From Paracerasibacillus soli (GTDB lineage Bacteria > Bacillota > Bacilli > Bacillales > Amphibacillaceae), in the NCBI RefSeq assembly GCF_034006335.1, contig NZ_JAWDIQ010000001.1: a DNA stretch of 64,000 bases; one strand, written 5' to 3'. The notes under the pieces are model-generated. The model saw only the letters and a program-made list of their open reading frames with translations, did no database searches and had not been told where the DNA came from. The translations under genes and the position numbers were made by a program. This document shows, in pieces, positions 11,531 to 20,944 of the stretch; positions within the stretch are counted from its first letter, which is position 1, and each line of letters begins with the position of its first letter.

Positions 11531-11891
11531 ATGTCCATAGAACTTAATACAAACGATGGTCATATAACAATTACGGATGATGTCATCGCAACAATTGCAG
11601 GTGGAGCTGCTGTAGAATGTTATGGGATTGTCGGAATGGCGTCAAAAAGTCAAATTAAAGATGGGATTGCCGAAATTCTAAAAAAAAAACTACTCTCGTG
11701 GTATTGTAGTAAGACAAGATAATAACCACCTACACATTGATCTGTATATTATCGTTAGTTATGGTACGAAAATCTCAGAAGTAGCGCATAATGTTCAATC
11801 GCAAGTGAAGTATACACTAAATAAAACATTAGGATTAGAAATAGACTCTATTAATGTGTACATACAAGGTGTTCGTGTAAATAAGGAGTAG
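11531..11891 (+). CDS. yloU: Asp23/Gls24-family envelope stress protein YloU (one frameshift)
   Basis: YloU belongs to the Asp23/Gls24 family (DUF322), small cytoplasmic or membrane-associated proteins linked to envelope stress and usually paired with fakA. The N-terminal half has TIAGGAAVECYGIVGMASK; the C-terminal half, after the break, reads SYGTKISEVAHNVQSQVKYTL and ends GVRVNKE. The break lies in a run of ten A at 11680-11689, where nine would keep the frame. The family is recognised clearly; its molecular role is poorly understood. Confidence 0.88.
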
Positions 11892-11914
11892 TGTTCGTAG
11901 TTAGAGGAGGAAGT

Positions 11915-13572
11915 ATGGTGACTTTGGAAAAATTAGATGGTGCGTTGTTTTCTAAAATGGTGCTTACTGGTGCATTACATTTAACAAATAACGCGAAGAA
12001 AATTGATGCATTGAATGTATTCCCAGTGCCGGATGGAGATACCGGGACAAATATGAATTTATCATTAACTTCAGGTGCAAATGAAGTGAAGAAAAATAAT
12101 TCTGAGAGCATTTCAGATGTTGCAAATGCTCTAGCAAAAGGACTTTTGATGGGAGCACGTGGTAACTCAGGTGTTATTCTATCGCAAATTTTCAGGGGCT
12201 TTGCAAAAGGTATTCAAGATCAAGCAACGATTACGACTGAAGGACTTGCACAAGCATTTGATCATGGTGTACAGACTGCTTATAAAGCTGTAATGAAACC
12301 AGTAGAAGGTACCATTCTAACAGTGGCAAAAGATTCAGCGGCTGAAGCGGTTAAGCAAGCAAAGCATGAAAAAGATATCATTATTCTTATGGAGAAAGTT
12401 TTAAATGAAGCAAAAGCATCGCTGAAAAGAACGCCAAGCTTATTACCAGTTTTAAAAGAAGTTGGCGTCGTTGACTCCGGCGGTCAAGGTCTCGTCACAA
12501 TTTATGAAGGATTCCTTGCTTCACTAAAAGGTGAAGAATTACCAGAAGATATTGATACAATCGATATAGATGATATGATACATGCTGAACATCATAAAAC
12601 GGCACAAGATTTTATGAATACAGCAGATATTGAATTTGGCTATTGTACGGAGTTTATGGTTAAATTTGATGAGGAAAAATTGAAGCAACACCCATTTGAT
12701 GAAATAGCATTTCGTAATCAGCTAAGTGAGCATGGGGATTCTTTACTAGTTGTATCAGATGATGAAGTTGTCAAAGTGCATATTCATGTGGAGTATCCCG
12801 GTAATGTATTAACGATTGGTCAAAATTACGGTAGCTTGATCAATATGAAAATCGAAAATATGCGAGAACAACATTCAGCTATTGTTGGCTCCGAACATCA
12901 AGCACCTAAAGAAAAAGTTGATTTTGCGATTGTAACAGTTGCGATGGGATCTGGACTTAAATCTTTATTTGAAAGCCTTGGTGCTACAATTGTTATCGAA
13001 GGCGGACAAACAATGAATCCTAGTACACAAGATATTTCTGATGCAATTAAAGAGGCGAATGCAAATAAAGTAATTGTCTTACCGAATAATAAGAACATTG
13101 TAATGGCTGCTGAACAAGCTGCTGAGCTTGCGGAAGTGGATGTTGCAGTTGTACCGACTAAAACAATACCACAAGGAATTAGTGCCTTACTTGCATTCCA
13201 TCCTGAAAATGGGTTGGATGACAATAAGCAACAAATGGAACTCGCAAGTCAACATGTTAAAACTGGACAAGTAACATATGCAGTCCGTGATACAAAAATT
13301 GATGGGATTAACATTGAAAAAGATCATTTTATGGGCTTAGTTGATGGCAAAATTAAAGTAACTTCACCTACAAAAGATCAAACCGTTAAAGATCTTCTTA
13401 AAGAATTAATTACGAAAGATGATGAAATCTTGACAATATTATACGGTGAAGATGTTGATGAAAAATCGGTAAAAGAATTGGAAAAGATATTGAGGAAACA
13501 TATGAAGATATCGAAATTGAAACCCATAGTGGAAATCAACCGATTTATTCTTATATATTCTCAGTTGAATAA
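11915..13572 (+). CDS. fakA: Fatty acid kinase subunit FakA (YloV, DhaK/DAK2-type), frameshift near C-terminus
   Basis: FakA phosphorylates fatty acids held by FakB, feeding exogenous fatty acids into PlsX/PlsY phospholipid synthesis. The N-terminal DhaL-like kinase domain shows NVFPVPDGDTGTNM and GARGNSGVILSQIFRGF; a DegV-like C-terminal domain follows. ATG 11915 is chosen because AGAGGAGG precedes it. A missing base near 13490 shifts the last 27 codons; repaired, the protein ends GNQPIYSYIFSVE at 13572, as YloV does, whereas the unrepaired frame runs to 13594. The neighbouring fapR-plsX-fab genes give a shared lipid context. Confidence 0.92.
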
Positions 13573-13581
13573 GCTTTATAA

Positions 13582-13612
13582 AATTCGCCAGTAACGATGG
13601 CGAATTTTTTTT
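13582..13612 (+). terminator. Rho-independent terminator after fakA
   Basis: AATTCGCCA at 13582-13590 pairs with TGGCGAATT at 13598-13606 and runs into eight T. It ends the yloU-fakA unit. Confidence 0.9.
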
Positions 13613-13660
13613 ATTGAAATGTAATTGGTAAAGGCTGTAAGGTACTTGTGTTTTATTTTA

Positions 13661-13669
13661 TGATATAAT
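13661..13669 (+). promoter_or_regulatory. Extended -10 element upstream of recG
   Basis: TGATATAAT combines the extended TGn motif with a consensus TATAAT. No good -35 hexamer is found at 16-18 bases, which is common for extended -10 promoters. Confidence 0.5.
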
Positions 13670-13783
13670 CAAACAAGGTTATTAGAACATGATGGAATCT
13701 GTCCATTTTGAAATGACTTCCTCTCTTTTTGTATGCAAAGCATTAAACGTAAGAGGAAGATGATAGCTAAACAGTCCTAATCA

Positions 13784-13792
13784 TGCTATAAT
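13784..13792 (+). promoter_or_regulatory. Second extended -10 element upstream of recG
   Basis: TGCTATAAT again combines TGn with TATAAT and lies about 90 bases before the recG start. Either element could drive recG; the -35 side is weak for both. Confidence 0.5.
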
Positions 13793-13883
13793 AGGAACAT
13801 ACATTCTATAGATGGGCGAATTGTTATGACCAAACGCTTAAATATTGATTGACAAGAAAACAAATGTTATATGAGATGAAAGA

Positions 13884-15925
13884 GTGATTTCCGTGTTACA
13901 ACAATCAATCTTAACAATAAAAGGAATAGGAGAAAGGGCTGCGGAAGATTTAGCAGCAATGAAAATATTGACGGTGGAAGATTTACTTTTTAACTTTCCA
14001 TATCGTTATGATGACTTTGAAATAAAACCACTAACTGAACTAATACACGATGATAAAGTAACGATTGAGGGAAGGATTATCCAAGAACCTTCCCTTACTT
14101 TTTATGGAAAGAGAAAATCTAGATTGTCCTTTAATATTGAAGTGGAACAAGTTGTCGTTCGTGCAGTGATGTTTAACCGTGCATTTGCAAAAAAACAGTT
14201 GCAAATCGGGGATACGGTTACGTTAATCGGTAAATGGGATGCACATCGTTTGCAAATTACGGTGTCTATGTATAAAAAGGAGCTGCGGATACTCATGCAA
14301 GTATTCAGCCCTTATACTCCGTAAAAGGAAAGATGACAAATGCTAAACTTAAAAAGCTAATTATTCAGCTAATGAAGGAAAATAAGGATTACGTTGAGGA
14401 AATTTTACCGCACCATTTCTTACAAGCATATAAATTACCAAAGCGCTTAGATGCGCTTAAAATGATGCATTTTCCTCAGAATCGAAACGAACTAAAGCAT
14501 GCGAGACGACGTTTTACATATGAAGAATTTTTATTGTTCCAATTAAAAATGCAGATGTTAAGAAAAATAAATAGAGAATCATCTACCGGTGCTTCACAAC
14601 ATTATGATGCGTTAAAAGTTTCTCAGTTTATCGATACCCTCTCCTTTCAGCTAACGAACGATCAACAAAAGTCATTACAACAAATCCTATCTGACATGAA
14701 ATCACCATATCGTATGAATCGGCTGTTGCAAGGTGATGTTGGGTCAGGAAAAACAATTGTAGCGGCAATTGCGTTATTTGCATCGATTACCGCAGGGAAG
14801 CAAGGGGCATTGATGGTTCCTACTGAAATTTTAGCTGAACAACATTTTCAATCGCTTGTTTCGTTGTTTGCAGGTCAACTAGAAATAGCCTTGTTAACGG
14901 GGACGCTTAAAGGTAAAAAAAGAAAAGAATTAACTACTGCAATTGAAAACGGTAAGATAGATATCGTAATTGGTACACATGCATTAATTCAAGACGATGT
15001 ACTATTTCATGAACTTGGGTTAGTTATTGTAGACGAACAACACCGATTTGGAGTAGAACAGCGTCGTATTTTACGAGATAAAGGGCTTCATCCAGATGTA
15101 TTATTTATGACAGCAACACCAATTCCACGTACATTAGCGATTACTGCATTTGGAGATATGGATGTTTCAATTATTAAAGAAATGCCAGCTGGAAGGAAAG
15201 AAATTGAAACATTTTGGGTAAAGGAAAAGATGCTTGAGCGTATATTAGACTTCATTGCTAAACGAATTGATAACGGAGAACAGGCATATATTATTGCACC
15301 ATTAATCGAGGAGTCAGACAAATTAGATATTCAAAATGCAGTTGAACTATACGACACCTTAACAGAATACTACTCATCGTCCATTAAGGTTGGCTTAATG
15401 CATGGCCGCTTACGATCGGAAGAAAAGGACGACGTGATGAATCTGTTTTCGAATAATGAACTACAAGTACTCGTTTCGACAACAGTAGTAGAAGTTGGAG
15501 TAAATGTACCTAATGCAACAGTTATTGTTATTTATGATGCAGAACGATTCGGATTGGCGCAATTACACCAACTGCGTGGGAGAGTGGGCCGTGGGGAAAA
15601 GCAAAGCTATTGTATATTAATTGCTGAGCCAAAAGGTGAAGTCGGTAAAGAACGTATGAAAATTATGACAGAGACAAATGATGGCTTTGAGTTGGCAGAA
15701 GAAGATTTGAAATTACGTGGTCCAGGTGACTTTTTTGGTAAAAAACAAAGTGGGATACCAGATTTCAAAGTTGCAGACATGGTCCATGATTATCGTGCAC
15801 TCGAGACAGCAAGACAAGATGCAGCAGAATTAATTGAATCAAACAGTATTTTTACAGATGCTGAATATGAAAAACTAAGAAAATACCTGGAAGATGAAGG
15901 GATTTTTTCTATACAATTAGATTAA
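13884..15925 (+). CDS. recG: ATP-dependent DNA helicase RecG (one frameshift)
   Basis: RecG remodels stalled replication forks and branched recombination intermediates. The N-terminal wedge domain starts with ILTIKGIGERAAEDL and NFPYRYDDFE. The helicase core has GDVGSGKTIVAAIALF, the DEQHRFG box, MTATPIPRTLAI and QLRGRVGRGEKQSYCIL. A base is missing near 14280; repair gives KKGAADTHASIQPLYSVKGKM. About 680 residues is the usual length. GTG 13884 is taken as start, with a second GTG nine bases later as the alternative. Confidence 0.94.
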
Positions 15926-15932
15926 TCAATAC

Positions 15933-15961
15933 TTGCATAATTAGTGAACGTATTATATATT
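15933..15961 (+). promoter_or_regulatory. Sigma-A promoter of the fapR operon
   Basis: TTGCAT at 15933-15938 and TATATT at 15956-15961 have a 17-base spacer. The FapR operator begins four bases after the -10, so it covers the expected start of transcription. Confidence 0.7.
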
Positions 15962-15964
15962 ACT

Positions 15965-15983
15965 ATTAGTACCAAGTCATAAT
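15965..15983 (+). promoter_or_regulatory. FapR operator
   Basis: ATTAGTACCAAGTCATAAT matches the known FapR consensus (TTAGTACCTAGTCTTAA) at nearly every position. Placed right after the -10, it should let FapR block initiation of its own operon until malonyl-CoA or malonyl-ACP releases it. The match is seen directly; the control logic follows from B. subtilis FapR. Confidence 0.85.
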
Positions 15984-16030
15984 ACTGTTTCTTATATATG
16001 ATATTTTAATAGCTATGGACGGTGCATGCA

Positions 16031-16599
16031 ATGAGGAAACCTAAAGCGGAGAGACAAAGATTATTAACAGAAACGATTGAAAAAACACCTTTTATTACAG
16101 ATGAAAAGTTAGCTAAGATGTTTCATGTAAGTATTCAAACGATACGACTTGATCGTATGGAATTAGCAATACCAGAATTAAGAGAGCGAATAAAGTCTGT
16201 TGCTACGTCACAGTGGAATGAGACAGTTCGTGCTTTAGTTATAGAAGACGTAATAGGGGAAATTGTTGATTTAGAATTGGATCAGCGAGCTATCTCCATT
16301 TTAGATATTGAAAAAGAACATGTTTTTACAAAAAAAAATATAGCGCGTGGTCACCATTTGTTTGCTCAAGCAAACTCTTTGGCCGTCGCGGTGATTAATG
16401 ATGAATTAGCCTTAACTGCTAAATCGGAAATTAAATTTACAAGACAAGTAAAAGAGGGGAACGTGTCATTGCAAAAGCAAGAGTAGAAAATACTGCTGAT
16501 AAACATAAAACAATTGTTTCTGTTGACAGCTTTGTAGAAAATGAACAAGTTTTTACTGGTATTTTCCATATGTATCGTTCCACCATGAATGAAAACTAA
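16031..16599 (+). CDS. fapR: Transcription factor FapR, fatty acid and phospholipid biosynthesis regulator (one frameshift)
   Basis: FapR represses fatty-acid and phospholipid genes and is released by malonyl-CoA. The N-terminal DeoR-like helix-turn-helix is ITDEKLAKMFHVSIQTIRLDR; the C-terminal hotdog domain binds the ligand and includes ARGHHLFAQANSLAVAV. A G is missing in the run near 16457; repair gives VKEGERVIAKARVENTADKH and an end at 16599, 189 residues in all. ATG 16031 is preferred over GTG 16022. The operon carries its own FapR operator just upstream. Confidence 0.94.
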
Positions 16600-16623
16600 A
16601 TGTGATTTAAAGGAGAAATGACA

Positions 16624-17628
16624 ATGAGACTTGCAATAGATGCCATGGGTGGAGATAATGCTCCGCAAGCAATCGTTCAAGGTGCGATGGATGCAGTTGC
16701 TCAAATAAATGATTTGCATATAACACTTATTGGTGATGAAAGTAAAATTAAACCTTTCCTAACAAATGAACATCATATCGATATTTTACATACAACAGAA
16801 GTAATTACAGGTGATGATGAACCTGTTCGTGCGGTTCGTCGTAAAAAAAAACTCATCGATTGTATTAATGGCTCAAGAAGTAAAGGAAAAAAGAGCAGAC
16901 GCATGTATATCGGCAGGTAATACAGGTGCATTGATGAGTGCAGGTCTTTTTGTTGTAGGGAGAATAAAAGGAATTGATCGTCCGGCTTTGAGTCCTACAT
17001 TACCGACGCTTGACGGAAAGGGATTTTTAATGTTGGATGTCGGTGCAAATGTTGATGCAAAAGTACAACATCTTGTGCAATATGCAATTATGGGATCCAT
17101 TTATACAGAGAAGGTTCGGGGAATTACAAATCCGCGAATTGGGTTACTCAATGTGGGTACAGAAGATGGAAAAGGGAATGACATGACAAAAAGTGTTTGC
17201 AAAATTACAGGAAGCACCTATTCACTTTATTGGAAATGTAGAGGCTAGAGACCTGTTAACCGGAGCTGCTGATGTGGTCGTTACGGATGGATTTACAGGG
17301 AACGTCGCTTTGAAAACAATTGAAGGTACTGCTATGATGATGTTTTCGTTATTGAAAGAAACACTCATGGGTTCTTTTAAAACAAAACTTGCGGCAGGAC
17401 TTATTAAGGGAGATCTAAAAGGTCTAAAAGACAAACTTGATTATTCGGAGTATGGAGGAGCAGGTTTGTTTTGGGTTAGCGGCGCCTGTGATTAAAGCAC
17501 ATGGATCGTCGAATGGACGGGCCGTGTTGAGTGCAATTAAGCAAGCGTGTCACATGGTTGAACATAATGTGACGGATACGATACAAACAACTATTTCTAC
17601 AATGGATCAAATCAAAGGGGAAGATTAG
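16624..17628 (+). CDS. plsX: Phosphate acyltransferase PlsX (three frameshifts)
   Basis: PlsX converts acyl-ACP to acyl-phosphate for PlsY in phospholipid synthesis. Conserved blocks are RLAIDAMGGDNAPQAIVQG, VRAVRRKKNSS, ADACISAGNTGALM, DVGANVDAK, DGFTGNVALK and DYSEYGGAGLFGL. Three single extra bases disturb it, in the A run at 16843-16851, near 17203 and near 17470. ATG 16624 gives a better distance to AAAGGAG than ATG 16618. The stop abuts the fabD ATG. Extra rather than missing bases in all three sites is unusual for this window. Confidence 0.93.
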
Positions 17629-18543
17629 ATGAAACAAGTAGCATTTATGTTTCCTGGTCAAGGTTCACAAACAGTTGGAATGGGGAAGGAAATTTACGAT
17701 CAATATCCCGAGATAAAAGAAATATATCAACGGGCAAATGAAGTTTTGGATAAAGATATTACAAAAATTATGTTTGAAGGTCCGAAAGAATTATTGACAG
17801 AAACCGAACATGCACAGCCTGCACTTCTTTTATCAAGTGCAGCAATTGTGCGTTTACTAGAAAACGAAAATATATTACCAACAATAACAGTTGGACATAG
17901 TTTAGGAGAATATAGCGCGTTAGTTAGTGCACAAGTTCTAACACTAGATGAAGCACTGCCATTAGTAGCTGAAAGAGGACGCCTGATGGAAGCAGCTTAT
18001 CCAAAAGGACAAGGAACAATGGCCGCAGTTTTAGGGCTTGACGAAGAAACAGTGTACCATTCACTCGCTCAAATAAAAGATGAAGTAGTAGACATTGCCA
18101 ATCTAAATTGCCCCGGACAAATTGTGATTTCTGGATCTAGGGTGGGAGTGGAACTCGCTACACCTTTACTTAAAGCAGCTGGTGCAAAACGCATCCTACC
18201 ATTAAATGTCAGTGGTCCGTTTCATTCGCGGTTAATGAAACAAGCAAATGAAAAATTTTCGCTCTCCTTGGATCGAATCAAATTTCAGAATGCTAACGTT
18301 CCTTTATATGCAAACGTGACAGCTGAACCGGTTACGAATAAAGAAGATATTCGGGAACTGTTAATTAAACAGTTGTACTCACCTGTTCAATTTGAAAAAT
18401 CAATTGAAAGAATGATTGAAACTGGTATTGATGCTTTCGTTGAGGTTGGAACAGGAAAAGTATTGTGTGGCTTAGTGCGTAAGATTAATCGAAAAATAAA
18501 AACCTTTGCTGTACAAGATGTCGATTTTTACATGCATTTATGA
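17629..18543 (+). CDS. fabD: Malonyl-CoA:ACP transacylase
   Basis: FabD moves malonyl from CoA to acyl carrier protein to supply fatty-acid elongation. The frame is intact, with FMFPGQGSQ near the N-terminus, the active-site GHSLGEYSALVS, the arginine in AERGRLMEAAY and NVSGPFHSRLM with the catalytic histidine. It is 304 residues, slightly shorter than B. subtilis FabD, and a late C-terminal indel cannot be excluded. It lies between plsX and fabG. Confidence 0.95.
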   Translation: MKQVAFMFPGQGSQTVGMGKEIYDQYPEIKEIYQRANEVLDKDITKIMFEGPKELLTETEHAQPALLLSSAAIVRLLENENILPTITVGHSLGEYSALVSAQVLTLDEALPLVAERGRLMEAAYPKGQGTMAAVLGLDEETVYHSLAQIKDEVVDIANLNCPGQIVISGSRVGVELATPLLKAAGAKRILPLNVSGPFHSRLMKQANEKFSLSLDRIKFQNANVPLYANVTAEPVTNKEDIRELLIKQLYSPVQFEKSIERMIETGIDAFVEVGTGKVLCGLVRKINRKIKTFAVQDVDFYMHL

Positions 18544-18569
18544 ATTGGTACAAAGGGAGTGAATGAATC

Positions 18570-19309
18570 ATGTTAACGAATAAAACGGCTTTAGTTACCG
18601 GTGCATCCCGTGGTATTGGGCGAGCTATAGCACTTGAACTAGCAAAGCAAGGCGCAAATGTTGTTGTTAATTTCTCTGAAATAAGGAAAAAGCTTCTGCT
18701 GTTGTAGAAGAAATAAAAAAACTTGGTTGTAAAGCTTTAGCTATTCAAGCAAATGTAGCGGATGAAGATTCTGTTAAAGAGATGATCAAAACAACTATTT
18801 CCGAATTTGGTTCACTTGATATCTTAGTTAATAATGCTGGCATTACAAAAGATAATTTACTCATGAGAATGAAAGTAGAGGATTTTGAAGACGTAATTGA
18901 TATCAATTTAAAAGGGGTATTTATTTGTACAAAAGCTGTGACTAGGCAGATGATGAAGCAACGTGCAGGTAAAATTATTAATGTAGCTTCTATTGTCGGA
19001 GTAAGCGGAAATCCAGGTCAAGCAAACTATGTTGCCGCAAAGGCTGGGGTTATTGGCCTTACGAAAACAACTGCAAAGGAACTAGCATCTCGCAATATTT
19101 TGGTAAATGCAATTGCGCCAGGTTTTATTGCTACTGATATGACAGATGCGCTTACTGATGAACAAAAAGAAAGTATGCTTCAAATGATTCCACTTTCTAG
19201 ACTCGGTGAACCTGGGGACATTGCAAAAGTTGTTCGTTTTTTGGCCTCAGATGACGCAAATTATATAACAGGACAAACGATCCATATTGACGGTGGTATG
19301 GTAATGTGA
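18570..19309 (+). CDS. fabG: 3-oxoacyl-[acyl-carrier-protein] reductase (one frameshift)
   Basis: FabG is the NADPH-dependent beta-ketoacyl-ACP reductase of fatty-acid elongation. It is a short-chain dehydrogenase with TALVTGASRGIGRAIA for NADPH, LVNNAGITKDNLL, the catalytic serine in NVASIVG, YVAAKAG with the catalytic Tyr and Lys, and a C-terminal TGQTIHIDGGMVM. An A is missing near 18681. ATG 18570 follows AAAGGGAGTG. About 246 residues is the normal length. Confidence 0.95.
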
Positions 19310-19368
19310 ATTTAAAATAGAAATTTATATTGGAATTGTTTATACTACTTGAAGGGAGGTGAACAAGA

Positions 19369-19605
19369 ATGGCAGACGTATTTGAAAGAGTAAAAAACAT
19401 TATTGTAGACAAACTAGAAGTGGAAGAAGATAAAGTAACATTAGAAGCTTCATTTCGTGACGATTTAGAAGCGGATTCACTTGATGTTGTTGAATTAGTA
19501 ATGGAACTTGAAGATGAATTTGATATGGAAATCGCTGATGAGGAAGCTGAACAAATTAATACTGTCGGCGATGCTGTTAATTACATAAACAGTAAACAAG
19601 CTTAG
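19369..19605 (+). CDS. acpP: Acyl carrier protein
   Basis: The 78-residue carrier holds growing acyl chains on a 4'-phosphopantetheine arm. The attachment serine is in the EADSLDVVEL motif and the helix II acidic face (VMELEDEFDMEI) that partners use is intact. The ribosome binding site GAAGGGAGGTGA is strong, as expected for an abundant protein. It is the last gene of the FapR operon. Confidence 0.97.
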   Translation: MADVFERVKNIIVDKLEVEEDKVTLEASFRDDLEADSLDVVELVMELEDEFDMEIADEEAEQINTVGDAVNYINSKQA

Positions 19606-19681
19606 TTTCTATGTCCCACATACGTCAGCAGATTTAAAGACAGAATGTCCTGTTGAAACGTTTATTTATGGTGAAACGAGC

Positions 19682-19687
19682 TATAAT
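19682..19687 (+). promoter_or_regulatory. Consensus -10 box upstream of rnc
   Basis: TATAAT lies 64 bases before the rnc ATG. No good -35 hexamer is found at the right distance. Transcription would begin at about 19693, inside or beside the hairpin that follows. Confidence 0.45.
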
Positions 19688-19691
19688 GTGT

Positions 19692-19719
19692 GAAAGTCTC
19701 TGTCAAGTGCGAGACTTTC
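19692..19719 (+). repeat. Perfect 9-bp inverted repeat in the rnc leader
   Basis: GAAAGTCTC at 19692-19700 and GAGACTTTC at 19711-19719 enclose a 10-base loop. No T run follows, so it is not a terminator. It would form a hairpin at or near the 5' end of the rnc mRNA. Confidence 0.7.
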
Positions 19720-19750
19720 CAATGATGATAACCATTGGGGTGATAAAAAT

Positions 19751-20431
19751 ATGGATATAAAACAGCTTGAAAAGGAACTTGGATTAACATTCACGAATGA
19801 GTCTTTACTTATCCAGGCATTTACACATTCATCCTATGTGAATGAGCATCGGAAAGAAGCATTTTCGGATAACGAGCGCTTGGAATTTTTAGGCGATGCA
19901 GTATTGGAGTTAGGAGTGTCACAATACTTATATCGTAAAAAGCCAAACATGCCAGAAGGTGAGTTAACAAAGCTGCGTGCAGCGGTAGTTTGTGAATCCT
20001 CCTTGGAAGTGTTTGCGCGACGTTTAAACCTAGGCCATTATTTGTTGCTAGGTAAAGGGGAAGAACAGACAGGTGGTCGGGAAAGGCCTGCCATTTTGGC
20101 CGATGTATTTGAATCACTTTTAGGAGCGTTGTATTTGGATAAAGGATATGAAGCTGTTCTCTCTTTCTTAGAAAAATATGTGTTTCCGAAAATCTCAACA
20201 GGTGCTTTTTCGCATGCGATGGATTATAAAAGTCAATTACAGGAAATTGTACAAAGACATAAACATTATTCGATTGAATATCAAATTGTTGATGAAAAGG
20301 GACCTTCGCACAATCGTGAATTTGTTGCGGAAGTGGTTCTAAACGGTGAAGTATTTGGTTCAGGATCTGGAAGACAAAAAGAAGCAGAGCAATTGGCTGC
20401 CAAATCTGCTATAACATTATTCCAAAACTAA
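19751..20431 (+). CDS. rnc: Ribonuclease III
   Basis: RNase III cuts double-stranded RNA, matures rRNA and scRNA and regulates mRNAs. The intact 226-residue protein has the catalytic signature NERLEFLGDAVLEL, the second acidic pair in LADVFESLLGALYLDKG, and a C-terminal double-stranded RNA-binding domain (about residues 155-225) ending QLAAKSAITLFQN. In B. subtilis the next gene is smc; here a small minus-strand gene intervenes. Hairpins lie on both sides of the gene. Confidence 0.96.
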   Translation: MDIKQLEKELGLTFTNESLLIQAFTHSSYVNEHRKEAFSDNERLEFLGDAVLELGVSQYLYRKKPNMPEGELTKLRAAVVCESSLEVFARRLNLGHYLLLGKGEEQTGGRERPAILADVFESLLGALYLDKGYEAVLSFLEKYVFPKISTGAFSHAMDYKSQLQEIVQRHKHYSIEYQIVDEKGPSHNREFVAEVVLNGEVFGSGSGRQKEAEQLAAKSAITLFQN

Positions 20432-20440
20432 GTAATTGCT

Positions 20441-20504
20441 CAAACAGGCAATCTCATGACAAGAATGTATGAAACATTCTGCTACAGTCGAGATTGCCTG
20501 TTTG
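20441..20504. repeat. 15-bp perfect inverted repeat with nested hairpin between rnc and a DUF1128 gene
   Basis: CAAACAGGCAATCTC at 20441-20455 pairs with its complement at 20490-20504. Inside, AGAATGT (20462-20468) pairs with ACATTCT (20474-20480). It sits between two convergent genes, so it probably helps end both transcripts, but neither side has a T run of terminator quality. Confidence 0.75.
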
Positions 20505-20530
20505 TTCTAGAACAGTAATTTTAGTACGCG

Positions 20531-20755
20531 TTAATTCTTTCTTATTAATCTTAATTCGTCAAGAAAGGCCTGTGTATCAGCTGCGCTTAAACGACCTTGT
20601 CTTATTACCATATCATATAGAAATTTTAATTGATCATATTTATTTATATCATAGTCTTCAGGATCAAATAAAGCCCTATTTGCAACACGAAAATGGTCTG
20701 CTAATTGATCTAATATCTTTGTCATATTGTCAATTGTTGGATTATCTAAATTCAT
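20531..20755 (-). CDS. DUF1128 (UPF0435, YfkK-like) small protein
   Basis: A 74-residue acidic, helical protein resembling the DUF1128 family, for example B. subtilis YfkK, in spacing and in the C-terminal FLDELRLIRKN segment. No function is known for the family. ATG at 20755 is preferred because GAGGTG lies just ahead of it on the minus strand. It converges on rnc and is not at this location in B. subtilis, so it was moved into the rnc-smc gap or lost from it elsewhere. Family assignment is from memory of conserved residues. Confidence 0.7.
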   Translation of the reverse strand: MNLDNPTIDNMTKILDQLADHFRVANRALFDPEDYDINKYDQLKFLYDMVIRQGRLSAADTQAFLDELRLIRKN

Positions 20756-20944
20756 AAGGCACCTCAATTTATTTTAATATATGTAATGCAAAAACGGTTG
20801 TTTTACTTCCTCCCTTCTTTTGATACTGTCTTTATGATAAAATATATGCATTAAATTGCAACTGTTTTTATGAATAAAATTATAGTAATTTGTAAATATG
20901 AATAGAACATACTCTGTTTACATGATATCGAGGAGAATGTAAAT

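Larger units (their letters stand above)
13613..13883. other. fakA-recG intergenic region
   Basis: No gene is seen here. In B. subtilis the L-serine dehydratase genes sdaAB and sdaAA lie at this point, and they are absent. The stretch contains two extended -10 promoter elements (13661-13669 and 13784-13792) and an 8-base inverted repeat (CTTCCTCT at 13717-13724 with AGAGGAAG at 13752-13759) with a 27-base loop. Confidence 0.55.

Noticed and set aside
11317..11547. Plus-strand reading frame of 76 codons between rpmB and yloU
   Set aside because: No family pattern, runs through the yloU promoter and ribosome binding site, and overlaps the yloU start in another frame.
13631..13664. A full -35/-10 pair before the first extended -10 of recG
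   Set aside because: Candidate -35 hexamers are poor, so only the extended -10 element is reported.
19606..19750. The rnc leader hairpin as a terminator of acpP
   Set aside because: No T run after the stem, and a TATAAT box lies just upstream of it.
20494..20757. Plus-strand frame opposite the DUF1128 gene
   Set aside because: It is the complement of the minus-strand gene, which has family character and a ribosome binding site.
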